DNA from: Betaproteobacteria bacterium
Lineage (GTDB): Bacteria > Pseudomonadota > Gammaproteobacteria > Burkholderiales > SG8-39
Assembly (NCBI GenBank): GCA_004298325.1
Contig: SCUF01000319.1
Location: 1-32,522 of the forward strand
Direction of reading: 5' to 3'
Length of the DNA stretch: 32,522 nt
In this document: positions 10,286-19,420 of the stretch, in pieces
How positions within the stretch are numbered: position 1 is the first letter of the stretch
Layout of the letters: every line of letters starts with the position of its first letter
Notes under the pieces: generated by a model
The model's database searches: none
What the model was told of the DNA's origin: nothing
Seen by the model: only the letters and a program-made list of their open reading frames with translations
Translations under genes and position numbers: made by a program

Positions 10286-11155
10286 TCAGCGTCCGACGTG
10301 AAACCAGTCTGCCGTCACGTGCAATGCCTGTTGTAGGGAGTACGGTGGCTCCCATGCCAGTGCGTCCCGGATCGATCGATCATCGACCTCGAGCGAACGC
10401 GTCAGCTTGCGCAGCGGCGCGGCAAGCTCCAGCCATCGCGGCGGAAGCGCGAACAGCCGCGCCGGCATGCCAAGCGCATCGCCGAGCGCGCGGCAAAGCT
10501 CTGGCGTGGAAAGCGCGCGACCGTCGCTCACCAGGAAAGCCCTGCCAATCGCCTGCGGCGTTTCCAGGCAACGCGCCACGGCATCGGCGAGATTTCCGGC
10601 AAACACCAGACTGCGCCGGTTTGCGAGGCTCGCGAAGGGCAACGGCCAGCCGCGCGCGACGGCACGCATCAGGCTGAGAAAATTCGCCCTCACGCGCGGC
10701 CCGTAGACAAGCGGCGGGCGGATCAAGGTCAACTTGAGTCCGCCGATCGAACGCAGGGCGTCCTCGGCTTCCGCCTTGGCGCGACCGTAGGCGTCCACGG
10801 GGGCGAACGCGCTCGTCTCCCGGAACGCCCCGGCCGGGGTCTCTTCGCCATGAACCTTGACGCTACTCATGAAGATCAGCCGTGTCCCTGCCGCAGCCGC
10901 CGCGCGCCCGAGCGCAACGGCGACGTCCACGTTGACAGCGCGCAGTCGCGCATCATCGACGCCGTGCCGATGCGCGATTGCCGCAAGATGCACAATCGCG
11001 TCCGCGGCTGCGAGCAGGTTCGACCAGCCCGAGAAAGCCGATAAGTCGCCCGTGACATGCCGTTCGAGCGGCAGTACCTCGTGGCCGTGCGCGGCGAGGA
11101 CAGGACAGAGCGCCCGGCCGATGAAGCCGGCGGCCCCGGTGACGAGAACTCTCAT
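10286..11155 (-). CDS. NAD-dependent epimerase/dehydratase (extended SDR), UDP-hexose 4-epimerase-like
   Basis: MRVLVTGAAGFIGRALCPVLAAHGHEVLPLER...MSSVKVHGE...YGRAKAEAE (YxxxK)...LTLIRPPLVYGPRVRANF. Confidence 0.88.
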   Translation of the reverse strand: MRVLVTGAAGFIGRALCPVLAAHGHEVLPLERHVTGDLSAFSGWSNLLAAADAIVHLAAIAHRHGVDDARLRAVNVDVAVALGRAAAAAGTRLIFMSSVKVHGEETPAGAFRETSAFAPVDAYGRAKAEAEDALRSIGGLKLTLIRPPLVYGPRVRANFLSLMRAVARGWPLPFASLANRRSLVFAGNLADAVARCLETPQAIGRAFLVSDGRALSTPELCRALGDALGMPARLFALPPRWLELAAPLRKLTRSLEVDDRSIRDALAWEPPYSLQQALHVTADWFHVGR

Positions 11156-11221
11156 GGTGGTGGTTGATAATAGTGCTTTTCACCGCCAGCGCGGCGCGTG
11201 CAGTCGGGTCGCGCCGATGCC

Positions 11222-11971
11222 ATGTCCGAAGACGCGCCTGCGCCCCTGATCACACTGTCGGTGGTGAGCCATGGACAGAACGCGCTGGTCAACGCCCTGT
11301 GCGAAGACGTGGAGCGCGTCGGTTGCGCCGGCCTGAGCCTCATCCTGACCGAGAACATCCGCGACGCCAACCCGTTGACTTCGCGCCGCGCGAGCGGTCG
11401 GGTGGAGATCGTGGCGAACGCACAGCCGAAGGGATTCGGCGCCAATCACAATGCCGCCTTCCGGCGCTGCGGCACGCCCTACTTCTGCGTCTGCAATCCC
11501 GACATTCGCTTGCCCGCCGATCCGTTTCCAGCCTTGTTGGCGGCGCTGGCCGCACCTTCAAACGCCGCCGCCGGGCCGCTGGTACGCAGTCCGAATGGCA
11601 GGGTCGAGGACAGCGCGCGCCGTTTTCCGACGCTGGCGACACTGCTGCGTAAACTCGTGCGTGAGGCAGACGGGCCCGACTATCCCGTCGATCGGGGACC
11701 GGTTGCCGTGGACTGGGTTGCCGGCATGTTCATGCTGTTCCGGAGCGAACGCTTCCGCGCGGTCGGCGGCTTCGACGAGCGGTACTTCCTGTACTACGAG
11801 GACGTCGATCTGTGCCGCCGTCTGCAGGCGGCCGGCCACGACATCGTTTTTCAGCCGCGGGCGGAGGTCATCCACGACGCGCGGCGCGGCAGCCGGCGCG
11901 ACCCGTTCCTGATGCGGCATCACGCGGCCAGCGCGCTGCGGTTCTTTCTCGGTGCAGCGCGTCGCGACTGA
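11222..11971 (+). CDS. GT2 family glycosyltransferase, rhamnosyltransferase (WbbL)-like
   Basis: ITLSVVSHGQNALVNALCEDVERV...KGFGANHNAAFRRCGTPYFCVCNPDIRLPADPF...VDWVAGMFMLFRSERFRAVGGFDERYFLYYEDVDLCRRLQAAG. Confidence 0.88.
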   Translation: MSEDAPAPLITLSVVSHGQNALVNALCEDVERVGCAGLSLILTENIRDANPLTSRRASGRVEIVANAQPKGFGANHNAAFRRCGTPYFCVCNPDIRLPADPFPALLAALAAPSNAAAGPLVRSPNGRVEDSARRFPTLATLLRKLVREADGPDYPVDRGPVAVDWVAGMFMLFRSERFRAVGGFDERYFLYYEDVDLCRRLQAAGHDIVFQPRAEVIHDARRGSRRDPFLMRHHAASALRFFLGAARRD

Positions 11972-11977
11972 CCACGC

Positions 11978-12008
11978 AGGGGCGATTGCCCCGGAACGCG
12001 GCGCCCCT
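11978..12008. terminator. Nested inverted repeats at a convergent gene junction
   Basis: AGGGGCG (11978-11984) / CGCCCCT (12002-12008) and an alternative GGGGC-GATT-GCCCC (11979-11992) in the 35 bp between two convergent glycosyltransferase genes. Confidence 0.4.
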
Positions 12009-14385
12009 AGAGCGTCGCAATGATGTCTCTCAGCCGGTCAGCAACCCTGCCTGGCGAATAGCGTTCGCGCACGATCCGGCGCCCAGCCTCCGACAGGCGC
12101 ATCCAGAGCGCCTCGTCCTCGCTCAGGCGCCGGATCTGGCGCACCCAATCGGACGCATTCTCCGCTTGCAGGTATTCGGTGTCCTCTGTCAGATCCATGC
12201 CCTCCACGCCGACGCCGGTGGAGATGACTGGCAAGCCATAGGAAAAAGCGGTGCCGATCTTGCCCTTCACGCCCGCCCCGTAGCGCAGCGGAACCACCAT
12301 GCAGAGCGCGCCCTGGAAATGGGGCGTGATGTCGTCGACCTGCCCCAGGACGGAAACGTCGTCGCACGCGAGATCGTGGACCTGCGCCGGCTGGCTGCCG
12401 ATGACGCTGAAGCCGTGGCTGGATCCGGCGGCGCGCAACGCGGGCATGACGTCGCTCACGAAATGCCGCACGGCGTCGAGATTCGGCGGGTGTTGCGCGC
12501 CGCCGATGAAGACGAGGCCGCGACGCGCGGCGAACGGCAAGCCTGCGGGCTGCTCCTCGTGAATCAGCTGGATCACCTCGATACGGACCTGTGGCAGTTC
12601 CCGGCGCAGGATGGCCTCTTCTGCCGGGCTGATGACGATGGTGCAGTCGGCTGCGGCGCTCGCGCGCAGCTCCTGCTCCCTGGTCTGATCGGCGCGTCGC
12701 GCCAGCGCCGGATTACGCTCAATCACGGACTGTCGCAATTCACGAATGAAATGAAGATCGACCGTGTTATAGATCACCTTGGCCCTGGGGCAGGCCGCGC
12801 GCAAGCGACGCCTGATCTTGTCGGCGACGTAGGGACGGGAGACGAACACCAGATCGAATTCCCGCCCGCGGCGCCGCAGCACATCACGGAGATCGTGTTC
12901 GAAAGGGTAGTAGAGGCATTCCACGCCCCTGCGCTGCAGGCGCGCCGTGTATTTCGGATCGAACCTCAGGTTTTCCGGCGCGAAAGTCACCTTGTAGCCC
13001 AGCTGCTGGAAGATGCGAATGTAATGATCAGCCGTCACGGAGCCGGCGTCTCGGTCCGGAAACGGCATGTGCGCATCGACCATCAGCAAGCGCTTCGCCA
13101 CCCGGCGTTCCTTCTCGGATTCGGGCGAATTGCCGTAGCGGCGATGCCGGGCCAGGACAAGCTTCCAACGTTCGTAGAACTTGCCTTGATTGATGGTCTG
13201 AAATCGCTTCACCGCGTCGGTGGGGGCGCGGCCCGAACTGACCCCTTCGTAGTGCACGACCATGGACGCGGGCTGCACGACGACCCGCTTCCCTGTTTCC
13301 CGCATCCGGAATGCCAGGTCCGAATCCTCGTAATAGGCGGGTCGGTAACGCACGTCGAAACCGCCCAGTGCGGCAAAGTCCTCGGCGCGTATCAGGATGC
13401 TGGCGCCCGAAACGTAGTCGACGTCGCGCAGATAGCTGGCGCCCGGCTGATCCGGGTCCGTGAGATGGCCGTAGTTCCACGCCGACGCGTCTCGCCAGAC
13501 GATGCCGCCGGCTTCCTGCAGCTCCCCGCTCGGATACACGAGCTTCGAGCCGGCCAGTCCGGTGCCGGGCACGTTGTCAAACGTCCAGACCAGCTCGTCC
13601 AGCCAGCCGTGCAGGACGTTGGTGTCGTTGTTGAGGAAGCACAGGTAGCGCCCTTTGGCCAGTCCGGCGCCGCGGTTGCACGCGCCAATGAAACCGAGGT
13701 TTTCCGCGTTGCGGACGTAGCGCAGCCCCGGCCACGGCGCGAGAAGCGCAGCGGTATCGTCCGTCGATGCGTCGTCGACGACGATCACCTCGAAGCCGAC
13801 CTCGGGCCGGTTGAACCGGATCGACAAGAGGCAGGCGATCGTGTACTCGATCTTGTTGTGCACCGGGATGATCACCGACACCACGGGCGCTGCCGCCGAC
13901 GGCAACGCATGCTCGCGCAGCAGCTCCGGACGGCGCACGATCTCCTGCACCGCCGCGCTTCCGGCGTCCACGCGTTTCGACAACGCGAGCGCCGCCGACC
14001 AAGGGCCCGCGACGCCCTCGCCGTACGACCCGACGCGCAACCTGCCGCGCTTGAAGTTCCGCACGATCCTGTTGCGCAGTGCCCATTTCACGCGGCTCGG
14101 GAGCGGCAGGCCGTAGTACAGGTCGCGCAGCAGCATGCGCAGAGTGCTCGCGCGAAAATAATGGGGCAGGCTTCGCAGCCAACCCGTGTACGCGTTGCGG
14201 TATGCGCTCGCCTCGGCCGCCGCCGCCGTCTCCGCCGCGTTTGCCGCCGCGCTTCGCTGCCCGTTCTCTGTCTGCAACTCCGGCCGATCCGTGGACGCTG
14301 TCAGGTTGACCCTGAGGGTACCTGCGAACCAACCTTTGCAGCAAGGCCGCGCGCCTGTCTCGGTCCGGTGGCCAGAGCGCGGCAC
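12007..14385 (-). CDS. Fused glycosyltransferase: N-terminal GT2 and C-terminal GT4-like domain
   Basis: VSVIIPVHNKIEYTIACLLSIRFNRPEVGFEVIVVDDASTDDT...LCFLNNDTNVLHGWLDELVW...YYEDSDLAFRMRETG, then VVPLRYGAGVKGKIGTAFSYGLPVISTGVGVEGM. Open frame runs to 14574; 14385 (GTG) is a guess that avoids the divergent gene. Confidence 0.87.
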   Translation of the reverse strand: MPRSGHRTETGARPCCKGWFAGTLRVNLTASTDRPELQTENGQRSAAANAAETAAAAEASAYRNAYTGWLRSLPHYFRASTLRMLLRDLYYGLPLPSRVKWALRNRIVRNFKRGRLRVGSYGEGVAGPWSAALALSKRVDAGSAAVQEIVRRPELLREHALPSAAAPVVSVIIPVHNKIEYTIACLLSIRFNRPEVGFEVIVVDDASTDDTAALLAPWPGLRYVRNAENLGFIGACNRGAGLAKGRYLCFLNNDTNVLHGWLDELVWTFDNVPGTGLAGSKLVYPSGELQEAGGIVWRDASAWNYGHLTDPDQPGASYLRDVDYVSGASILIRAEDFAALGGFDVRYRPAYYEDSDLAFRMRETGKRVVVQPASMVVHYEGVSSGRAPTDAVKRFQTINQGKFYERWKLVLARHRRYGNSPESEKERRVAKRLLMVDAHMPFPDRDAGSVTADHYIRIFQQLGYKVTFAPENLRFDPKYTARLQRRGVECLYYPFEHDLRDVLRRRGREFDLVFVSRPYVADKIRRRLRAACPRAKVIYNTVDLHFIRELRQSVIERNPALARRADQTREQELRASAAADCTIVISPAEEAILRRELPQVRIEVIQLIHEEQPAGLPFAARRGLVFIGGAQHPPNLDAVRHFVSDVMPALRAAGSSHGFSVIGSQPAQVHDLACDDVSVLGQVDDITPHFQGALCMVVPLRYGAGVKGKIGTAFSYGLPVISTGVGVEGMDLTEDTEYLQAENASDWVRQIRRLSEDEALWMRLSEAGRRIVRERYSPGRVADRLRDIIATL

Positions 14386-14461
14386 GCCGACGATCGCACG
14401 GCGCGGCCGGACGCGGACCCAAACTCCGCTAAGATGGCCGCAGCGAAAGTTCCCGGATCCA

Positions 14462-15313
14462 ATGCTGCAAAGACTGGTCGTTGTCGGCGCCACCGGATAT
14501 CTCGGCGGCAGGATCATGGCCGAAGCCCGTGCGATCGTTCCGAGCGTCGGCACGTCGTCGCGCGACCCCGGCATGCTGCGCCTCGACCTGGACCGCCCGG
14601 AGGAATTCGACTATGCACAGCTGGGGACGGGCGATGTTGTCATGCTGTGCGGGGGCATTACCGATCCCGACGCATGCGCACGCGAACACGCGCGCGCCTG
14701 GGCGCTGAACGTCGAGGGCACGATTGCGTTCATGGAGCGGGCCCTGCGGCGCGGCGCGCGGGTCGTCTTCTTTTCCAGTGACACGGTGTACGGCGAACGC
14801 GATGCGGATTTCGACGAAGCGGCAGCGTGCCGCCCGGCCGGCGCCTATGCCACGATGAAAGGCGCGGTCGAGCGCCATTTCGCCGGGCACGCGCAGGTCA
14901 GGACGCTGCGCCTTTCCTACGTCTTTTCGGGCGCGGACAAGTTCACCCGCTACCTGCAGGATTGCCTGGACCGCGGCGAGGAGGCAGCCGTCTTTCAGCC
15001 GTTCGAGCGCGCGATCGTTCACCGGGACGACGTGGTCGCGGCCGCGCTCGGCCTGGCGCAGCGCTGGCAGGAGGTTCCCGGTTATGCCATCAATATCGGC
15101 GGCCCCGAGATCGTGTCGCGCATCGAATTCGCCGAGATGCTGAAAAATGCCGTCATGCCGCGGCTGCGCTACCGTAAAGTGGACCCCGGACCGGAGTTCT
15201 TTCACAATCGACCACGAGTCATACGCATGAGATCACCGCTGCTTGCATCGCTCCTCAGGCGCCCGGCGCGCGCGTTGCGCGAGGCCATTCGCCTCGAGTT
15301 CCGGCCGGGCTGA
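14462..15313 (+). CDS. SDR-family NAD(P)-dependent sugar reductase/epimerase, RfbD/WcbJ-like
   Basis: MLQRLVVVGATGYLGGRIMAEAR...VVFFSSDTVYGERDADFDEAAACRPAGAYATMKGAVERHF (YxxxK); immediately upstream of the GDP-sugar dehydratase. Confidence 0.82.
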   Translation: MLQRLVVVGATGYLGGRIMAEARAIVPSVGTSSRDPGMLRLDLDRPEEFDYAQLGTGDVVMLCGGITDPDACAREHARAWALNVEGTIAFMERALRRGARVVFFSSDTVYGERDADFDEAAACRPAGAYATMKGAVERHFAGHAQVRTLRLSYVFSGADKFTRYLQDCLDRGEEAAVFQPFERAIVHRDDVVAAALGLAQRWQEVPGYAINIGGPEIVSRIEFAEMLKNAVMPRLRYRKVDPGPEFFHNRPRVIRMRSPLLASLLRRPARALREAIRLEFRPG

Positions 15314-15323
15314 CGCCGACCCC

Positions 15324-16334
15324 ATGACCCAGAAAGCCTTCATCACGGGCATCACGGGCATGGTGGGCTCGCATCTCGCGGACTACCTGCTGGCGCATAC
15401 CGAATGGAAGATCTACGGCCTTTGCCGCTGGCGCAGCCCGCTGGATAACATCTCCCACCTGCTGCCCCGCGTCAACGCCAATGACCGGGTGCACCTGCTC
15501 TACGGCGACGTGCGGGACTACCTGTCGATCGACCAGGCGGTCAAGCAGGCGCGACCGGACTATGTCTTCCACCTCGCCGCTCAGAGCTATCCGAAGACGA
15601 GTTTCGATTCCCCGGTGGACACGCTGGAGACCAACGTGCAGGGCACGGCCCATGTGCTGGAGGCCCTGAGGAAGAACGAGATCCGGGCCGTGACGCACGT
15701 CTGTTCCTCGTCGGAGGTGTTCGGGCGCGTTCCCCAGGAAAAACTCCCGATCGACGAGGAGTGTACTTTTCATCCCGCATCGCCCTACGCGATTTCGAAG
15801 GTCGGCGCCGATCTGCTCGGCCGTTTTTACGCCGAGGCCTATGGCATGGCGGTGATGACCACCCGCATGTTCACGCACACGGGCCCGCGGCGCGGCGACG
15901 TCTTTGCCGAATCCACATTTGCCAAGCAGATTGCGATGATCGAGGCGGGGCAGATCCCGCCCGTGGTCAAGGCGGGCAATCTCGATTCATTGCGCACCTT
16001 CGCCGACGTGCGCGACGCCGTTCGCGCCTACTACCTGCTGGTCACCGTGAATCCGACTCCCGGCGCCTACTACAACATCGGCGGCACGCACAGCTGCACC
16101 GTGGGGGCGATGCTGCAGACGCTGCTGGCAATGTCGACCATCCCGGACATCCGTGTGGCAACGGATCGCGAGCGCCTGCGCCCGATCGACGCCGATCTGC
16201 AGGTTCCGAACACCGCCAAGTTCAAGGCCGTGACCGGATGGGAACCGGAGATACCGTTCGAGCGGACCATGCAGGACCTGCTCGAATACTGGCGCGCACG
16301 CGTGCGCAGCGGCCAGAGCTTCCTGACGCGGTGA
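15324..16334 (+). CDS. GDP-mannose/GDP-heptose 4,6-dehydratase family (WcbK/DmhA-like)
   Basis: MTQKAFITGITGMVGSHLADYLLAHTEWKIYGLCRWRSPLDNISHLLPRV...LLYGDVRDYLSIDQAVKQARPDYVFHLAAQSYPKTSFDSPVDTLETNVQGTAHVLEALR...SPYAISKVGADLLGRFYAEAYGMAVMTTRMFTHTGPRRG. Confidence 0.9.
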   Translation: MTQKAFITGITGMVGSHLADYLLAHTEWKIYGLCRWRSPLDNISHLLPRVNANDRVHLLYGDVRDYLSIDQAVKQARPDYVFHLAAQSYPKTSFDSPVDTLETNVQGTAHVLEALRKNEIRAVTHVCSSSEVFGRVPQEKLPIDEECTFHPASPYAISKVGADLLGRFYAEAYGMAVMTTRMFTHTGPRRGDVFAESTFAKQIAMIEAGQIPPVVKAGNLDSLRTFADVRDAVRAYYLLVTVNPTPGAYYNIGGTHSCTVGAMLQTLLAMSTIPDIRVATDRERLRPIDADLQVPNTAKFKAVTGWEPEIPFERTMQDLLEYWRARVRSGQSFLTR

Positions 16335-16342
16335 CCCGGCCC

Positions 16343-17368
16343 ATGACGGTTCGCGCCCGCGCCCCGCTGCGACTCGGCCTCGCTGGCGGCGGCACCGATG
16401 TGGCCCCCTATTGCGACCTGCACGGAGGCTATGTCTTGAATGGCACCATCGATCGCTACGCCTATGCGGTCATCCGGCCGCTCACCGGACCTCTGGCACG
16501 GTTCGTCTCCACCGACCAGCAGCTGGAAACGGCGGGGCCGATCGCCCGACCGCTTGCGTTGGACGGCAAACTCAATTTGCACAAGGCCGTCTACAACGCG
16601 GTGATGCAGCGCTATGGCGGAGGCAAATCGATCCCGCTGGAACTGGTCACCTTCTGCGACGCACCGGCGGGCTCCGGCCTGGGAACGTCGTCCACTCTGG
16701 TGGTGGCGATGATCAAGGCGTTCGTGGAACTGCTCAATCTTCCCTTGGACGACTACGAGATCGCCCGGCTCGCGTTCAGGATCGAGCGTGTGGACTGCGG
16801 CTTGCAGGGCGGCCGGCAGGATCAGTATTCGGCGACCTTCGGCGGCTTCAATTTCATGGAGTTCTATGCCGGCGATCGTGCCGTGATCAACCCGCTGCGT
16901 ATCAAGAACTGGATCATCTGCGAGTTGGAGACGTCGCTGCTGCTGTTCTATACGGGAGTTTCGCGCCACTCCGCCCGAATCATTGCCGACCAGAGCAGCA
17001 ATGTGCAGGCGGGATTGCCCGGCGCCATGGAGGCCATGCACGGCATCAAGCGCGAAGCGCTGACCATGAAGGAATGCCTGCTGAAGGGCGACTTCGCAGG
17101 GATCGTGGAGTCGATGCGCACGGGCTGGGAAAGCAAGAAGCGTTCGGCGACGACGGTATCCAATCCGCATATCGAGGCGATCTACGAGGCGGCGATCGGG
17201 GCGGGGGCACTGGCCGGCAAGGTGTCGGGCGCGGGCGGCGGCGGCTTCATGATGTTCTTCGTTCCGCCGCACCACCGCCTCGATGTGGTTCGCTGCCTGA
17301 AACGCTTCGAAGGCGAGGTGAGCAACTGCCATTTCACCAAGAACGGTTGCCAGGGATGGCGAGTCTGA
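16343..17368 (+). CDS. hddA: GHMP kinase, D-glycero-alpha-D-manno-heptose-7-phosphate kinase (HddA/WcbL)-like
   Basis: MTVRARAPLRLGLAGGGTDVAPYCDLHGGYVLNGTIDRYAYAVIRP...FCDAPAGSGLGTSSTLVVAMIKAF...ERVDCGLQGGRQDQYSATFGGFNFMEF...GKVSGAGGGGFMMFF. Confidence 0.9.
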   Translation: MTVRARAPLRLGLAGGGTDVAPYCDLHGGYVLNGTIDRYAYAVIRPLTGPLARFVSTDQQLETAGPIARPLALDGKLNLHKAVYNAVMQRYGGGKSIPLELVTFCDAPAGSGLGTSSTLVVAMIKAFVELLNLPLDDYEIARLAFRIERVDCGLQGGRQDQYSATFGGFNFMEFYAGDRAVINPLRIKNWIICELETSLLLFYTGVSRHSARIIADQSSNVQAGLPGAMEAMHGIKREALTMKECLLKGDFAGIVESMRTGWESKKRSATTVSNPHIEAIYEAAIGAGALAGKVSGAGGGGFMMFFVPPHHRLDVVRCLKRFEGEVSNCHFTKNGCQGWRV

Positions 17369-17419
17369 TGCACGGCGCCGGCGCCCGCGCGCAACCCTGA
17401 CAGCCGCAACGTTGCGCCA

Positions 17420-18148
17420 ATGAGAGCCATCGTGCTCGCCGGCGGGTTGGGTACCCGGCTGCGACAGCGGGTGCCCGAGGTGCCGAAGGCCATGGCGCCG
17501 GTCGCGGGACGACCCTTCCTGAGCTATCTGCTCGACCGGCTGATCGCGGGCGGCGTTCTCGAAATCGTGCTCGCGCTCGGATATCGCGCCGACCCGATCA
17601 TGGCGCATTTCGGGAGCACGTATCGCAACGCTGCGCTCACCTACCTCGTCGAGCGCGAGCCGCTCGGCACTGGCGGCGCCGTGGCGCATGCCGTGAGCAG
17701 TCTGGGCGAGGAGCCGGTTCTGGTGCAGAACGGCGACACGTTCGTCGATATCGCGTACGACGGGCTCCTCAAGTGGTATCAGCAAGCACCCGTTGACATG
17801 GCGATGGTGTTGGCGAAAGTCCCCGACACGTCGCGCTATGGCGCCGTCCTCGTCGAACGCGATCGCGTACGCGGCTTTGCGGAAAAAGGACGCGCGGGCG
17901 ACGGTTACATCAATGCCGGGGTGTACGTCATCCGGCCGGCGGTTATTGCCAGATTCGGACTCGCGGGCAGGTTCAGCCTCGAAACCGACCTGCTGCAGCG
18001 TCATTGCGCCGCGCTGTCCCCGGCGGCCTATTTCACGGCAGCGTTCTTCATCGACATCGGTGTGCCCGAGGATTACGAGCGCGCGCAGCGCGAGCTACCC
18101 GCATCCGCCGCTTCGCCAGCCGCGACGCGCCTGCGGCCGTCGGCCTGA
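17420..18148 (+). CDS. hddC: Nucleotidyltransferase, D-glycero-alpha-D-manno-heptose-1-phosphate guanylyltransferase (HddC/WcbM)-like
   Basis: MRAIVLAGGLGTRLRQRVPEVPKAMAPVAGRPFLSYLLDRLIAGGVLEIVLALGYRADPI...EPLGTGGAV...FIDIGVPEDYERAQRE; family plus adjacency to the HddA-like kinase. Confidence 0.87.
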   Translation: MRAIVLAGGLGTRLRQRVPEVPKAMAPVAGRPFLSYLLDRLIAGGVLEIVLALGYRADPIMAHFGSTYRNAALTYLVEREPLGTGGAVAHAVSSLGEEPVLVQNGDTFVDIAYDGLLKWYQQAPVDMAMVLAKVPDTSRYGAVLVERDRVRGFAEKGRAGDGYINAGVYVIRPAVIARFGLAGRFSLETDLLQRHCAALSPAAYFTAAFFIDIGVPEDYERAQRELPASAASPAATRLRPSA

Positions 18149-19254
18149 TGCAGATCTTTCCGCGGATTGTTGCGACCGCCAAGACCGTTTTGCGCCGGCT
18201 CGGCCTGCTGCCCCTTGTCGGGCGGCTCCTCGCCCGTCTGCTGGCGCTGGGCGATCGCGTGCCCGCGGCAAAGCCGCTCGCGCATTTCATCAGGCACGCC
18301 CAGGAGCAGGCCAGCTTCGTCGGCGTGACCGACGTCCACGACCTGCCCCCGATCCACCACTACTGGTCGAACACCTATCTCCTGCCGAAGGTCCGGCAAT
18401 TCGGCTTCGCCAGCCCGGACGAGTTCTTCGCCAACCACCTCGAGCGCAGCCTGGAGGTCGGACGCACGAGCCGCTTCCTGAGCATCGCTGCGGGCAACTG
18501 CGACACCGAGATCCGGGTCGCCGAAGTATTGCGCTCGCGCGGCCACGAGCGTTTCGTCATCGAGTGTCTCGATCTCAATGCGGCGATGCTCGGACGCGGC
18601 CGGGATGCCGCGCTGCGTCGCGGCCTGTCCGCGCAACTGGCCTGGGTCGAGGCCGACTTCAATGCGTGGCGGCCGCAAGGCCGGTACGACGCGATCATCG
18701 CCAATCAGGCCCTGCATCACGTCGCCGGGCTGGAACATCTCTTTGACGCCGTGGCGCAGGCCATCGCCGGGCACGGCCGTTTCGTCATTTCCGACATGAT
18801 CGGGCGCAATGGACACCTGCGCTGGCCCGAAGCCCTCGCCATCGTGCAGGAATTCTGGCGCGAGCTTCCGCACTCACATCGCTACAACCATCAGCTGCGA
18901 CGCCGCGAACCGGCATTCCTCGACTGGGACAGTTCCGTTTCTGGCTACGAAGGCATCCGGGCGCAGGACATCCTGCCGCTGCTGATCGAGCGTTTTCAGT
19001 TCGAGGTCTTCGTTCCGTTCGCGAATGTGATCGACCCCTTCATCGGCCGGGCGTTTGGCCCCAACTTCGATCCGGCAATCCCCTGGGACCGCGAGTTCAT
19101 CGACCGCGTGCACGCGCGCGACGAGCAGGAGCTCTTGGCGGGGCGCCTCAAGCCGACCCATGTCTTCGCCGTCGTGCAGACGCAGCCCCCTGACGCGCGG
19201 CAGTACCTGGAAGGTTTCCGTCCTGAGAAATCCGTCCGACCGCCGATCCACTGA
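18148..19254 (+). CDS. Class I SAM-dependent methyltransferase
   Basis: RFLSIAAGNCDTEIRVAEVLRSRGHERFVIECLDLNAAMLGRGRD...RYDAIIANQALHHVAGLEHLFDAVAQAIAGHGRFVISDMIG; TGATG overlap with the upstream stop. Confidence 0.85.
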   Translation: MQIFPRIVATAKTVLRRLGLLPLVGRLLARLLALGDRVPAAKPLAHFIRHAQEQASFVGVTDVHDLPPIHHYWSNTYLLPKVRQFGFASPDEFFANHLERSLEVGRTSRFLSIAAGNCDTEIRVAEVLRSRGHERFVIECLDLNAAMLGRGRDAALRRGLSAQLAWVEADFNAWRPQGRYDAIIANQALHHVAGLEHLFDAVAQAIAGHGRFVISDMIGRNGHLRWPEALAIVQEFWRELPHSHRYNHQLRRREPAFLDWDSSVSGYEGIRAQDILPLLIERFQFEVFVPFANVIDPFIGRAFGPNFDPAIPWDREFIDRVHARDEQELLAGRLKPTHVFAVVQTQPPDARQYLEGFRPEKSVRPPIH

Positions 19255-19340
19255 ACCCGGCGCGAAGCGACCATCATTTCCGGGGCACGTCCGCCTGCCC
19301 CGTCCGCAGAGTGACCTTCCCACGGCAGGCAGCGGGCGAT

Positions 19341-19369
19341 TTGCTTGGCGCCACCTGTATTGCTAAGGT
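19341..19369 (+). promoter_or_regulatory. Weak candidate promoter for the sulfotransferase-like gene
   Basis: TTGCTT, 17 nt, TAAGGT in the 188 bp gap upstream of 19443. Confidence 0.25.
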
Positions 19370-19420
19370 ACGGCTGGCGGCCCGACAACGAGTTCTTCCG
19401 CAGTTTGCAGCCGGCGAGAC

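Noticed and set aside
11812-14781. 989 aa + strand ORF
   Set aside because: Antisense to the GT2-GT4 gene; Arg/His/Ala-rich with no recognisable domain, typical of high-GC shadow frames.
15348-15366. Short direct repeat ATCACGGGC in the dehydratase gene
   Set aside because: Encodes the normal ITGITG Rossmann motif, so it is explained by protein sequence.
16070-18004. 644 aa minus-strand ORF
   Set aside because: Antisense to the dehydratase, HddA-like and HddC-like genes, which have clear family motifs.
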